Source: Vibrio sp. VB16
GTDB lineage: Bacteria; Pseudomonadota; Gammaproteobacteria; Enterobacterales; Vibrionaceae
NCBI RefSeq assembly: GCF_015594925.2
Contig: NZ_CP087590.1
Location: forward strand, 3,472,001-3,536,000
Length of the DNA: 64,000 nt
Direction of reading: 5' to 3'
Below, one piece after another: positions 8,653-21,797 of the stretch (its first letter is position 1; every line of letters begins with the position of its first letter). The position numbers and the translations under genes are program-made. The notes beneath the pieces are model-generated. The model ran no database searches. It saw only the letters and a program-made list of their open reading frames with translations, and was not told the DNA's origin.

Positions 8653-8728
8653 TGGTGCTGATACCCAAATTTCAATTGGGAATCTCACCTTTACCAAAGG
8701 TGTGCTCTATCGACTGAGCTGTAACTGC
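8653..8728 (-). tRNA. tRNA-Thr (GGU anticodon), structurally degenerate
   Basis: At the position of E. coli thrT, between tRNA-Gly and tuf, a 76-base sequence keeps the anticodon loop TTGGTAA, a sound anticodon stem, D stem, T stem and an encoded CCA. Several near-universal positions have changed: U8 to C, G19 to A, C56 to G, and the G53-C61 pair to A-T. The acceptor stem has two mismatches (A3-A70 and T5-T68). It may be a decaying or non-canonical tRNA; neighbouring tRNAs show no such damage. Confidence 0.7.
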
Positions 8729-8739
8729 ACTCAAATAGA

Positions 8740-8814
<75 letters not shown>

Positions 8815-8848
8815 ACAAGTGACTCTGAGAGCTATTTCCTTAAGAATA

Positions 8849-8933
<85 letters not shown>

Positions 8934-8959
8934 AAAATTTCTCTTTCTTTAAAAGAAAG

Positions 8960-9035
<76 letters not shown>

Positions 9036-9050
9036 ACATAAGTGGAGCGC

Positions 9051-9079
9051 ATTTTATGGGATGATCTTTTCTCTTGCAA
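9051..9079 (-). promoter_or_regulatory. Promoter of the tRNA-tuf operon
   Basis: Minus-strand TTGCAA at 9074-9079, a 17-base spacer and TAAAAT at 9051-9056, followed by a GCGCTCC discriminator just before tRNA-Thr(UGU). GC-rich discriminators are typical of ppGpp-controlled stable RNA promoters; regulation is inferred. Confidence 0.7.
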
Positions 9080-9152
9080 TAGGAAATTTGAAATAAATGT
9101 GCTTTTCCTAAACTTTCTAGTTTTTAGACCACTTTTTACGCAGTCCAAAGTG

Positions 9153-9158
9153 TATAAT
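9153..9158 (+). promoter_or_regulatory. Possible coaA promoter -10
   Basis: A consensus TATAAT lies 85 bases before the coaA start. No convincing -35 hexamer is seen at 16-18 bases, so support is limited. Confidence 0.35.
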
Positions 9159-9242
9159 CATCGATATGCAAGCTAAGTCGCTTGAATTCATTCTTAGTTA
9201 ATGTATTTTCCTCTCTTCATTATCTGTTTATATCGAGTTTTT

Positions 9243-10166
9243 ATGAGTCCTTTCATGTCTTTTGATCGCAACCATTGGGCAGAGCTGAGAAATTCAGTAC
9301 CCATGACATTGTCTGAAGCCGACCTTAGAGAACTGCAAGGCATTAATGAAAAGCTGTCTATGCAAGAAGCAGTCGAGATTTATCTGCCTCTAACTCGACT
9401 ACTCAATCTTTATATATCTGCTCGGCAAAGTAGAAATTCCGTGCTAAATCATTTTCTAAATAAAAAAGAACACTCTCCCCCTTTCATTATTGGGATCGCG
9501 GGTAGTGTTGCCGTCGGGAAAAGCACCACAGCACGCCTATTGAAAGCCCTTTTATCCAGATGGGAGATGCATCCAAGAGTTGAACTCATTACGACCGATG
9601 GATTTTTACTACCAAACAAAGTACTAAACGAGCGCGAAATAATGACCAGAAAGGGATTCCCAGAATCCTATGATATGAAAGGCCTTGTTCAGTTCGTTTC
9701 AGACATTAAAGCATGTAAGAGACATGTAGTTGCTCCGGTATACTCCCATATAACGTATGATATTACCGACGAAAAAAAGGTCGTTGACCTCCCTGACGTA
9801 CTGATTATTGAAGGACTTAATGTACTGCAAAGCGGGATGGACTACCCCCATGACCCACATCGAGTCTTTGTTTCTGACTTCGTAGATTTTTCTATTTTTG
9901 TAGATGCAGAAGTTCATCAGATTAAGAAATGGTATGTAGAGCGATTTATGGAGTTTAGAAGAAGTGCGTTTAAAAAACCGGGTTCTTATTTTTCTCACTA
10001 TACTTCTTTAACAGAGCAAGAGTCAGTCAATAAAGCAATGAGTATTTGGGACAGCATAAACGGAAAAAACTTGGCACAAAATATACTACCTACTAGAGAA
10101 CGCGCTCATTTGATTCTTAAGAAAGGTGGCAATCACATGGTTGAAGAAGTTTTATTACGGAAATAG
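9243..10166 (+). CDS. coaA: Pantothenate kinase (type I)
   Basis: Phosphorylates pantothenate with ATP, the first and regulated step of coenzyme A synthesis. The P-loop GSVAVGKST and downstream TTDGFL, KGFPESYD and LPDVLIIEGLNVLQ motifs define the bacterial PanK-I family. An in-frame ATG exists at 9201, but I choose 9243 (MSPFMSFDRNHWAELR) because it matches the family N-terminus; 307 residues result. Located between the tRNA-tuf cluster and birA as in E. coli. It is convergent with birA, with a shared hairpin between them. Confidence 0.95.
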   Translation: MSPFMSFDRNHWAELRNSVPMTLSEADLRELQGINEKLSMQEAVEIYLPLTRLLNLYISARQSRNSVLNHFLNKKEHSPPFIIGIAGSVAVGKSTTARLLKALLSRWEMHPRVELITTDGFLLPNKVLNEREIMTRKGFPESYDMKGLVQFVSDIKACKRHVVAPVYSHITYDITDEKKVVDLPDVLIIEGLNVLQSGMDYPHDPHRVFVSDFVDFSIFVDAEVHQIKKWYVERFMEFRRSAFKKPGSYFSHYTSLTEQESVNKAMSIWDSINGKNLAQNILPTRERAHLILKKGGNHMVEEVLLRK

Positions 10167-10173
10167 TCATTAA

Positions 10174-10208
10174 AACTAGCGTTTTTCGATAACGTTTAAA
10201 CGCTAGTT
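10174..10208. terminator. coaA/birA convergent terminator hairpin
   Basis: An 11-bp inverted repeat (AACTAGCGTTT / AAACGCTAGTT) separated by 13 bases lies between the two stop codons. On the minus strand it is followed by TTTTAATG, so it probably ends birA transcripts; the plus side lacks a strong T run. Confidence 0.65.
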
Positions 10209-10214
10209 GATTGG

Positions 10215-11168
10215 TTATTGTCTCAATGAAATTTCGCCACCTATATAGCTCTCTACGCCATTTTCGGTTTCAAGAAGTATCGCACCTTGATCATTGATAC
10301 CTCTCACCGTCCCTTGTATTTCTCTATTGCCCATAATCAACCTAGCTGGGCGTCCAATGAAGTTATCTAGACGGTTCCATCTCTCAGTAATCCCATTCAT
10401 TCCTTCAAATTCATAATTCTCTAATGTGGTATTCCAGGTATTGATAAGAGTTGCGACAAGTAGGTTCCGATTAGGTTGGCCACCAATGACCTGTGATAAC
10501 GATGTCCATGGCTGATCAATACCTTCTATTGCTTCAGGCATATCTATATTCATCCCCATCCCAATAACTAGGTTCGCAGCGCCTCCGGCTTGTCCATTCA
10601 TCTCAACTAAAATACCGGCCAATTTCTTATCTTGATAATAAAGGTCATTTGGCCATTTCAGCTTGATGCCATGTATTCCTATGGATTCCAAAGCTTCTAC
10701 TATCGCGACACCGACAACGAGACTAAGTCCCACTGATGCCGCCATTCCGGCTTCCAAGCGCCAATACATCGACAAATAAATGTTGCTACCAAATGGAGAT
10801 ACCCACTGGCGACCTCGCCTACCACGGCCATTAGATTGATATTCAGCAATACACACCGAACCACTCTCAATCGCCTCTGTGTTATCGAGTAGGTATTGAT
10901 TAGTTGATTCGATCACCGGGATGAGTTCGACTTTTTTAGATGTTAAATGTTCTATCGTGTTTTTATCTAAAAGTTGAATCGGTTTGGATAATCGGTAGCC
11001 TTTTCCTTGAACGCTATAAATGTCGAGCCCCCAAGACATAATACCTTTTATCTGTTTGCCAATAGCAGCCCGAGAAATACCCAACTCAGCCCCTAGTAAT
11101 TCACCCGATACAAACTCTCCTAAAGAAAGAAGTTTTATTATCTTTAATTTTACACTGTGATCTTTCAT
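10215..11168 (-). CDS. birA: Biotin--protein ligase / biotin operon repressor
   Basis: Bifunctional enzyme that makes biotinyl-AMP, biotinylates acetyl-CoA carboxylase and represses bio genes. The N-terminal winged helix (residues 1-60; LLGAELGISRAAIGKQI) is present, so repressor function is likely retained. The catalytic loop GRGRRGRQW lies around residue 115, followed by KWPNDLYYQDKKLAGILVE and a C-terminal SH3-like domain. At 317 residues it is normal length. The ATG directly abuts the murB stop codon, indicating co-transcription and coupling. Confidence 0.97.
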   Translation of the reverse strand: MKDHSVKLKIIKLLSLGEFVSGELLGAELGISRAAIGKQIKGIMSWGLDIYSVQGKGYRLSKPIQLLDKNTIEHLTSKKVELIPVIESTNQYLLDNTEAIESGSVCIAEYQSNGRGRRGRQWVSPFGSNIYLSMYWRLEAGMAASVGLSLVVGVAIVEALESIGIHGIKLKWPNDLYYQDKKLAGILVEMNGQAGGAANLVIGMGMNIDMPEAIEGIDQPWTSLSQVIGGQPNRNLLVATLINTWNTTLENYEFEGMNGITERWNRLDNFIGRPARLIMGNREIQGTVRGINDQGAILLETENGVESYIGGEISLRQ

Positions 11169-12209
11169 CTATTCGCTAACCATTTTTTGTAAATAGGTTT
11201 CTTTTGTGGAACTATAAAATCGCACTTCATGCTCAAGTGATATTTGGTATTTATCTAAAACTTTGCTGCGAACTTTTGATGCCAGTTCAATAATATTGGC
11301 GGCTGTTGCATCACCCAAATTGATCAAGACTAGAGCTTGTTCATCATGGACTTGAGCACCACCAATACGGAACCCTTTTAGCCCACTCTGGTCGATCAAC
11401 CATCCTGCAGCGACTTTCATACCATCGCCACTTGGATAAGCAACCAGTTCTGGAAATTGAAGAGATAACTGGTCAAATTTCTGCTGACTTATCACCGGGT
11501 TTTTGAAAAAACTACCTGCATTCCCCACCACATTAGGATCGGGTAATTTACTCAACCTCATGTTACACACTTCATCAAATATTCGCTTAGCTGTTAAGCC
11601 AACCTTAGGTAATACTCTTAAATTTCCGTAAGTTACAACGGGGCACCACTGCTTAAGTAGTTTAATACCAACAGACACTATGATGACTTTTTCGTATAAC
11701 TCCTTTTTAAAAATTGAGTCTCTATATCCAAATTTACACTCGGTATTGTTTAATCGAGTGATCTCAAAAGAGTGCAGATCAAGCACATCAACGTATTCGC
11801 AGACATCTTTAAATTCTACGCCATATGCTCCTATATTTTGGATAGGTGCGGAGCCAGCACAACCAGGTATTAAGGCAAGATTTTCGAGACCATAATACCC
11901 TTGTTCAATTGACCACTCCACGAGGTTAGGCCAGTCTTCTCCACCATTTACATGTAGCTTCCAACCATTTTCTGTTTCTGACGCGTCTATACCAGACAAT
12001 CGATTAATGATAACCACGCCTTCGAAATGACAGGTAAACAAGACATTACTTCCTTTGCCTAACAATAGTTTCGGCAACCCATTCCATTCTCTATTTTGAT
12101 ACACAAAAAGGAGGTCTTCTTGGGACTCGACAATAACCAGTACGTCGCATGTAACGTCCACACTGAAGGTATGGAATGATTTAAGATTGGCTTTTTTATG
12201 TATCTGCAT
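11169..12209 (-). CDS. murB: UDP-N-acetylenolpyruvoylglucosamine reductase
   Basis: FAD-dependent NADPH enzyme that makes UDP-N-acetylmuramate in peptidoglycan synthesis (cytoplasm). FAD-binding LLGKGSNVL and IPGCAGSAPIQNIGAYGVE, and the catalytic-serine motif NAGSFFKNP, are visible. The 346 residues fit the E. coli-type (type I) enzyme. It is the first gene of a murB-birA pair with no intergenic space, the same order as in E. coli. Confidence 0.97.
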   Translation of the reverse strand: MQIHKKANLKSFHTFSVDVTCDVLVIVESQEDLLFVYQNREWNGLPKLLLGKGSNVLFTCHFEGVVIINRLSGIDASETENGWKLHVNGGEDWPNLVEWSIEQGYYGLENLALIPGCAGSAPIQNIGAYGVEFKDVCEYVDVLDLHSFEITRLNNTECKFGYRDSIFKKELYEKVIIVSVGIKLLKQWCPVVTYGNLRVLPKVGLTAKRIFDEVCNMRLSKLPDPNVVGNAGSFFKNPVISQQKFDQLSLQFPELVAYPSGDGMKVAAGWLIDQSGLKGFRIGGAQVHDEQALVLINLGDATAANIIELASKVRSKVLDKYQISLEHEVRFYSSTKETYLQKMVSE

Positions 12210-12274
12210 GGCATTCGGAGATAAACTAGTAATAATAATATTCTACCCTATTGGCTCAATAAGCGCAGTTTTGA

Positions 12275-12700
12275 ATGAATCGACTAGATATAAAAAAGCT
12301 AGACCCGTTATTGATACCTCTTGTGCAGAAGTTGTATAAGAAGCATTACAAATCAGGAAAAGCAAAGCGTGATGAATTGATATACGTTGCTTACTGTCAA
12401 TCCGATCTTTGTGGTGTCGTACGTCTTAGAACTATAGACGAATGTCGTTTGCTTACAGGGATGTTAGTTATTCCTGAATATCGTAAAATGGGTATAGCGC
12501 ATCTCATGATGAAGCACTGTATTAATGAGACACTAAACTCAGCCGACTACTGTTTCGCCTATGCTAATTTACAACCTTTTTACCATCAACACGGATTTGA
12601 ACCGTTAAAAATTGAACATTTACCAGCATCGCTCAAACCGTTGTTCATGCGCTATTGTCAAAGTGGCAAAGATCTCATCCCTATGCGATTTTCTGTATAA
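12275..12700 (+). CDS. GNAT-family N-acetyltransferase
   Basis: A 141-residue single-domain GNAT protein. The acetyl-CoA-binding region is seen as MLVIPEYRKMGIAHLMMKHC (about residues 63-82), a variant of the R/Q-x-x-G-x-A/G motif, followed by the AYANLQPFYHQHGFEP strand-helix typical of the fold. The substrate is unknown. It is divergent from murB (65 bases apart) and upstream of pssA. A neighbour of pssA in related vibrios by recollection only; no functional link is claimed. Confidence 0.8.
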   Translation: MNRLDIKKLDPLLIPLVQKLYKKHYKSGKAKRDELIYVAYCQSDLCGVVRLRTIDECRLLTGMLVIPEYRKMGIAHLMMKHCINETLNSADYCFAYANLQPFYHQHGFEPLKIEHLPASLKPLFMRYCQSGKDLIPMRFSV

Positions 12701-12920
12701 TCCTATTCTATGTCTTACTCGAAGGACTCTTGAGCCGTTAAAAGTGCATCTAACCCAAATTTCTCACAGACAAGATAAGAAAGAAGTGTCCAATCTCAAT
12801 AACTTTCAATATCATTAACGATCACTTACCAAATAATGCAGTTAATATTAGCCACTTTATGGTTTCGTTTGGTAAAATCCGACCCTGATACTTTTTGATT
12901 TCTGAGGCAATTCACACTAT

Positions 12921-14261
12921 ATGATGGCGTTAAATAATCCGTTCAAACAGATGCCAACAATCGCTTTGGACCCAGAGCAGTTTGACGTGCTGCATACAGC
13001 AATAGCATTTAGAGAGTGTTTATTAAAACATATCCGTAATGCTCAACAGCGAATCTATATCGCGGCGCTGTATCTCGAAGATGATGACGCTGGTAGAGAG
13101 GTGCTAACCGCTATCTATCAAGCTAAGCAAAATAATCCTGAATTAGATATCGCTATATGTGTCGATTGGCACAGAGCGCAGAGAGGATTAATTGGTGCTG
13201 AGCAATCTGAGGGAAATGCTAGTTTTTACAAAGAATTTTCGGACAAGTATGAACAGAAAGTCCCTGTCTACGGCGTCCCTGTCCGTGGAAGAGAAGTATT
13301 TGGGGTTTTACATCTAAAAGGTTTCATCATTGATGACACAGTCATATACAGTGGTGCTAGCCTCAACAACATTTACCTCAATTTTAATGATAGGTATCGC
13401 TTTGACCGATACCACGTTATCAGGAATCAGTCTTTAGCGAATTCGATGGTCACCTTTATTCAAGATGACATGCTGTCTCATCCAGCAGTAAATAAACTCT
13501 GTAGCGACGATAAACCCAAGACAAAAGACATTAAATTAGCAATTAGACAATTCCGCTCTACCCTTGCACAATCTAGATATCAATTTCAGAATGAAGCTGT
13601 AAATAGTGATCAGGTTGCCATTACACCCTTAGTCGGCATAGGGAAGCGTCGTAATAGGCTAAATCTAAGGGTAAACCAGCTCATTGCATCTGCTAAAGAA
13701 GAAGTATTGATATGTACGCCTTATTTCAACTTTCCTAAAAGTGTTGCGAAAGAAGTTAAGAAAGCACTCAAGCGTGGCGTAAAAGTTACTATAGTCATCG
13801 GTGACAAAACAGCGAATGATTTTTATATCCCGCCAGAAGAAACGTTTAAAACAATCGCAGGCTTACCCTATCTGTATGAGATGAACCTTAGGCGATTCGC
13901 GAAAACTAACGAAGCAAATATGGCAAGTAGAAAACTATCTATACAGCTTTGGAAGCATGACAAAAATAGCTACCACCTAAAAGGGATTTGGGTTGATAAA
14001 ACCCAGATGCTATTGACCGGGAATAATCTCAATCCAAGAGCTTGGAGTCTCGATCTGGAAAACGCACTGTTGATTCAGGACAAGCATCATCTTTTAACAG
14101 AAAAATTTGAAGCAGAATTTCAAAATATTCTAAAACATGCTGATTTGATCGGCAGCTACAAGCAATTAGAAAAACTTGATACTTATCCAATGGAGGTTCA
14201 AAAGCTCATTAGGAAAGTGACACGAGTTAAAGCTGACAGGGTACTTAAAAAGATTCTATAG
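12921..14261 (+). CDS. pssA: CDP-diacylglycerol--serine O-phosphatidyltransferase
   Basis: Makes phosphatidylserine, precursor of phosphatidylethanolamine; a peripheral membrane enzyme of the phospholipase D superfamily. Two HKD motifs are seen: HLKGFIIDDTVIYSGASLN and HLKGIWVDKTQMLLTGNNLNPRAW. The 446 residues match the proteobacterial type II enzyme (about 450). Two adjacent ATG codons begin the frame; the first is used here, the second would only lose one residue. It ends at a clear terminator. The IS630 element lies immediately beyond. Confidence 0.95.
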   Translation: MMALNNPFKQMPTIALDPEQFDVLHTAIAFRECLLKHIRNAQQRIYIAALYLEDDDAGREVLTAIYQAKQNNPELDIAICVDWHRAQRGLIGAEQSEGNASFYKEFSDKYEQKVPVYGVPVRGREVFGVLHLKGFIIDDTVIYSGASLNNIYLNFNDRYRFDRYHVIRNQSLANSMVTFIQDDMLSHPAVNKLCSDDKPKTKDIKLAIRQFRSTLAQSRYQFQNEAVNSDQVAITPLVGIGKRRNRLNLRVNQLIASAKEEVLICTPYFNFPKSVAKEVKKALKRGVKVTIVIGDKTANDFYIPPEETFKTIAGLPYLYEMNLRRFAKTNEANMASRKLSIQLWKHDKNSYHLKGIWVDKTQMLLTGNNLNPRAWSLDLENALLIQDKHHLLTEKFEAEFQNILKHADLIGSYKQLEKLDTYPMEVQKLIRKVTRVKADRVLKKIL

Positions 14262-14266
14262 ATTTT

Positions 14267-14295
14267 AATAGAGAGCCTTCACTAGGCTCTCTATT
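14267..14295 (+). terminator. pssA terminator
   Basis: A perfect 11-bp stem (AATAGAGAGCC / GGCTCTCTATT) with a seven-base loop starts six bases after the pssA stop. The T-rich tail is short because the IS630 end begins three bases later. Confidence 0.7.
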
Positions 14296-14356
14296 ATACC
14301 AATTAAAGTAAAAATATGATCTAATTGAGGCTACCTGAAACAAACTTATTATCACT

Positions 14357-14833
14357 ATGAAAAGCCTCAATAATATCGACTTCAAAAAGCTTGCTAGTCA
14401 GCAAAAATCTATGCAGATGAAAATGCGTTTTTTGGCCTTGGCACACTTCAAAGACGGAGCTTCTAGAACCCAAATTGCAAAATCTCTTAAAGTGAGTAGA
14501 ACCAGCGTGAATAAATGGGTTCAAATCTTTCTAGAAAAAGGTATCGATGGTTTCCAAGAAAAACCACGAACTGGAAGACCAGCATTTTTGACTCTGGCTC
14601 AACGTGAGCAACTCAGCCAATACATCAAAACAGAAGCTGAAAACTCATCAGGTGGTCGACTGACTGGCAGTGATATACACGCTTACATAATTAATAATTT
14701 CGATAAGCACTATCACCCAAACTCCATCTACTATCTGCTCGAGCATATGGGCTTTTCTTGGATAACGTCACGCTCAAAACACCCTAAACAATCGCCACAA
14801 GCTCAGGACGATTTTAAAAAAATTCAAAATTGA
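14357..14833 (+). CDS. IS630 transposase, N-terminal part (frame 1)
   Basis: A 158-residue product with the paired-like helix-turn-helix typical of IS630 transposases: RTQIAKSLKVSRTSVNKWVQIF (residues about 36-57) and a second DNA-binding part around GGRLTGSDIHAYI. The frame ends in a stop at 14831-14833, just after a run of seven A residues at 14816-14822. The catalytic domain continues in the +1 frame, so this is either the first half of a frameshifted gene or the product made when no slippage occurs. Confidence 0.85.
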   Translation: MKSLNNIDFKKLASQQKSMQMKMRFLALAHFKDGASRTQIAKSLKVSRTSVNKWVQIFLEKGIDGFQEKPRTGRPAFLTLAQREQLSQYIKTEAENSSGGRLTGSDIHAYIINNFDKHYHPNSIYYLLEHMGFSWITSRSKHPKQSPQAQDDFKKIQN

Positions 14834-15392
14834 AACGATCCTCAAGATCCCTGGTCACATAAGGCTTGAGCACGTTGATGTTTGGTTTCAGGATGAAGCC
14901 AGATTCGGCCAGCAAAACACGACAACACGACTTTGGGCAGAACGAGGAACTCGGCCTCGAGTTGTGAAACAACAGCAATTTGAATACGCCTATCTGTTTG
15001 GTTCCGTTTGTCCCGCAAGAGGTATAGGTGAGGCAATGGTCGTCCCTTGGGTCAATAAAGATATTATGATTGAACACTTGAAACAGATATCTGAAATGAC
15101 CCAAATTGGGCGTCATGCAGTGGTGATAATGGATGGTGCAGGATGGCATACCGAAGATATCGTTAACCAATTCGATAATGTCAGTATCATCAAACTTCCA
15201 CCATATTCCCCGGAGTTGAATCCTATCGAGCAAGTTTGGAGTTGGCTACGACAACATTACCTCGCCAACCAAAGTTTTGAGCACTATGACGATATAGTTT
15301 CTCAAATATGCACCGCATGGAATGGCTTTTTAGAAAGCTCAAAGAGAGTCACGGAAATGTGTTCTAGAAGCTGGATAGACCTGACCAGTTAA
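14823..15392 (+). pseudogene. IS630 transposase, catalytic part (+1 frame)
   Basis: From the A7 run onward the +1 frame reads FKIETILKIPGH and then the DDE catalytic domain: first Asp in FQDEARFG, second Asp in VVIMDGAGWH, Glu in LPPYSPELNPIEQVW. The frame is open to a stop at 15390-15392. A single-base change in the A7 run would restore one roughly 343-residue transposase, so the gene is either a recent frameshift mutant or expressed by slippage. An internal ATG at 14964 would give a product lacking the first Asp. Confidence 0.8.
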
Positions 15393-15405
15393 TTTTCCGG
15401 AATGG

Positions 15406-15716
15406 TATTAGGTATCCCCACCTAATACTATCAGTTCACAAGAAACACCCGTGTCCGAACGATGCTGAGGGATTTTTACCTCATAAAACACTCATCATCC
15501 CGGCAACTGTTCCTTGTGGGCTTTTCTACTAATAAGCTACAAGTTTTTACCAAGTTCAAGGCATCCTTGAGCCCATAGTAATGAATTTCCTTGCGCATTA
15601 ATGTCGGCTCCATTTAAACCTTATGACTACTCCATCACTCCCCCTGATTCTTCACAAAAAGCAACCAACTGAGCGGCCACACCACAGGGTATTCCTTTCT
15701 TCTATAAACGCAAAAA
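15406..15716. other. Gene-poor stretch between IS630 and rRNA operon
   Basis: No credible reading frame is found on either strand. A 9-bp hairpin (GTATTAGGT / ACCTAATAC, 15405-15428) starts exactly at the IS right end. The remaining sequence has no similarity I recognise and may be a remnant of older mobile DNA. Confidence 0.5.
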
Positions 15717-15740
15717 AGCCTCAGCATTTCTGCTGAGGCT
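15717..15740 (-). terminator. Terminator of the first rRNA operon
   Basis: A perfect 10-bp stem (AGCCTCAGCA / TGCTGAGGCT) with a four-base loop, followed by six Ts on the minus strand, 22 bases after tRNA-Asp. A typical strong rrn terminator. Confidence 0.9.
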
Positions 15741-15762
15741 TCTGAACTTTTCTTGTAAGAAC

Positions 15763-15839
15763 TGGCGGAGTGGACGGGACTCGAACCCGCGACCCCCGGC
15801 GTGACAGGCCGGTATTCTAACCAACTGAACTACCACTCC
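15763..15839 (-). tRNA. tRNA-Asp (GUC anticodon)
   Basis: A 77-base cloverleaf with anticodon loop CTGTCAC, GGTTCGAGTCC T arm and encoded CCA. It lies downstream of the 5S gene and is the distal tRNA of the left rRNA operon; the right operon lacks it. Confidence 0.96.
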
Positions 15840-15929
15840 ACATGGTATTCTTACGACAATCGAAGTCTTATAAAACTTAGCTTTGATTGTTTTTGCCTTA
15901 TCTTTCCTAAAAAAGATAAAACGATATTA

Positions 15930-16049
15930 AAGCCTGGCGATGTCCTACTCTCACATGGGGAGACCCCACACTACCATCGGCGCTATTGCGTTTCACTTCT
16001 GAGTTCGGCATGGAATCAGGTGGGTCCACAACGCTATGGTCGCCAAGCA
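15930..16049 (-). rRNA. rrf: 5S ribosomal RNA, left operon
   Basis: About 120 bases beginning TGCTTGGCGACCATAGC and ending in the complementary CGCCAGGC on the minus strand, with the conserved CCGAACTCAG loop. It is identical by inspection to the copy at 21969-22088. Ends are assigned by helix I pairing. Confidence 0.95.
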
Positions 16050-16169
16050 AATTTGGTAAAGCTTCCTAATAACTTAGAAAACTTTAATAATCTGGATTAC
16101 TGACCTAAATAAAAGTTCACACACATTCAATGTTCTTACATTGAGTCCACAAAACCCCTTGGGTGTTGT

Positions 16170-19062
<2,893 letters not shown>

Positions 19063-19485
19063 ATACAACCCCAAAGGGTTTCGCTTACGCGAAATAACAA
19101 CGAATTGTTATTGTAATAGCAACCAAGGTTTCTATCGTTGCCTCATTATTTGAATGAGCGAGACAACATTTTCGATTTTGCCGGACTCAAATATTAAACA
19201 GTTAACCGAAGTTAGCTGTTTCCAAGAACACTTGAATGTGTGTTGGTTTGTTATCACCGAAGTGACAACAAGTACCTAAATCTAAAAGATTTAGGATTTG
19301 AGAACTTTTATTTTGATAAATAATAATCAATTATTTATCAGTCAGCTTTCCAAATTGTTAAAGAGCAAAATGTTCTATTCTTATTAAAATAAGTTAATCA
19401 CATTTTCTAAAGACTTTCAGAGACCACAATAAACCAATAATTAATAACCATTGGTTTGGATATGACACCAAAAATACTTAGAGAA
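19063..19485 (-). other. 23S 5' flank of the left rRNA spacer
   Basis: Processing-stem and leader region between tRNA-Val and 23S. It contains a boxA-like antitermination element (GCTCTTTAACA on the minus strand, 19356-19366). Sequence is nearly identical to the second operon up to boxA and then abruptly unrelated. Confidence 0.75.
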
Positions 19486-19561
19486 TGGTGGGCGATACTG
19501 GGCTCGAACCAGTGACCCCCTCCTTGTAAGGGAGGTGCTCTCCCAACTGAGCTAATCGCCC
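19486..19561 (-). tRNA. tRNA-Val (UAC anticodon)
   Basis: A 76-base cloverleaf, anticodon loop CTTACAA, GGTTCGAGCCC T arm and encoded CCA. Last tRNA of the Glu-Lys-Val spacer set, nearest 23S. Confidence 0.96.
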
Positions 19562-19625
19562 ACATTGTTTGCTTTCACTTTTCAAAGTGAAAACGAAACG
19601 ATTTTAATTCCTTCGTGGGAAAGAA

Positions 19626-19701
19626 TGGTGGGTCGTGCAGGATTCGAACCTGCGACCAATTGATTAAAAGTCAACTGCTCTACCAGCTGAGCTAACGACC
19701 C
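19626..19701 (-). tRNA. tRNA-Lys (UUU anticodon)
   Basis: A 76-base cloverleaf with anticodon loop CTTTTAA, GGTTCGAATCC T arm and encoded CCA. Middle tRNA of the spacer. Confidence 0.96.
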
Positions 19702-19703
19702 AA

Positions 19704-19779
19704 TGGTATCCCGTAGGGGAGTCGAACCCCTGTTACCGCCGTGAAAGGGCGGTGTCCTAGGCCTCTAGACGAACGGGAC
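19704..19779 (-). tRNA. tRNA-Glu (UUC anticodon)
   Basis: A 76-base cloverleaf with anticodon loop CTTTCAC and encoded CCA, two bases upstream of tRNA-Lys. The acceptor begins with a G-T pair. Nearest tRNA to 16S in this spacer. Confidence 0.95.
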
Positions 19780-19903
19780 ACAGGTGCATAAAAGTGTTGG
19801 GCACTTTCACACTTATACCCGCAGTTAAGCAGGTACAAATACTCTCTTTACTTTCTAAACCTATTTCAATCTGTGTGAACACTCATCATGAGCAATCATC
19901 GTT

Positions 19904-21456
<1,553 letters not shown>

Positions 21457-21797
21457 AAGTTCTTTTTGGCTCAATGAATACTGACTTTAAATTGCCTTTT
21501 ACTTTAGATAACCGAAGGTTAAATAGTAAAGTGTTCTTTAAAGTTCTATCACTCCAACAGAGTGATATTTAAATAACTGTGTTCGATACCCGAAAGCATC
21601 AAATTAGGTCACTCAGTTCATTGAAACCGTTGTTGATTTCGTGCCCTAAGGCAGAGAATCATCTTCGATTGTCATCAACGAGTGCCCACACAGATTGATA
21701 TAGGTTTAAATTGTTAAAGAGCGTTCTAACCATTGAATCTTTATCAGTTTCAATCAGTTAGGGATGCGTATTCTACGCGTCCTGACTGTAAAGTCAA
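21457..21797 (-). promoter_or_regulatory. Leader and promoter of the left rRNA operon
   Basis: Minus-strand TTGACT (21792-21797), a 16-base spacer and TAGAAT (21770-21775), then ACGCATCCC. Downstream, boxA GCTCTTTAACA is at 21712-21722, and the leader contains the complement of the 16S processing stem. Upstream sequence is AT-rich, as for an UP element. Only this one promoter is evident here, whereas the second operon has two. Confidence 0.75.

Larger units (their letters stand above)
14299..15405 (+). mobile_element. IS630-family insertion sequence, about 1.1 kb
   Basis: The element is defined by a DDE transposase in two overlapping frames and by ends reading CCA...TGG, each flanked by TA, the usual IS630/Tc1 target duplication. 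Size, about 1107 bases, fits the family. Terminal inverted repeats are short and imperfect beyond CCA, so the exact ends carry some doubt. It sits between the pssA terminator and a gene-poor stretch before the rRNA operons, and is the only insertion sequence recognised in the window. Confidence 0.7.

Noticed and set aside
14814..15233. Minus-strand frame of 139 codons within the IS element
   Set aside because: Antisense to the transposase catalytic region, no independent motif.
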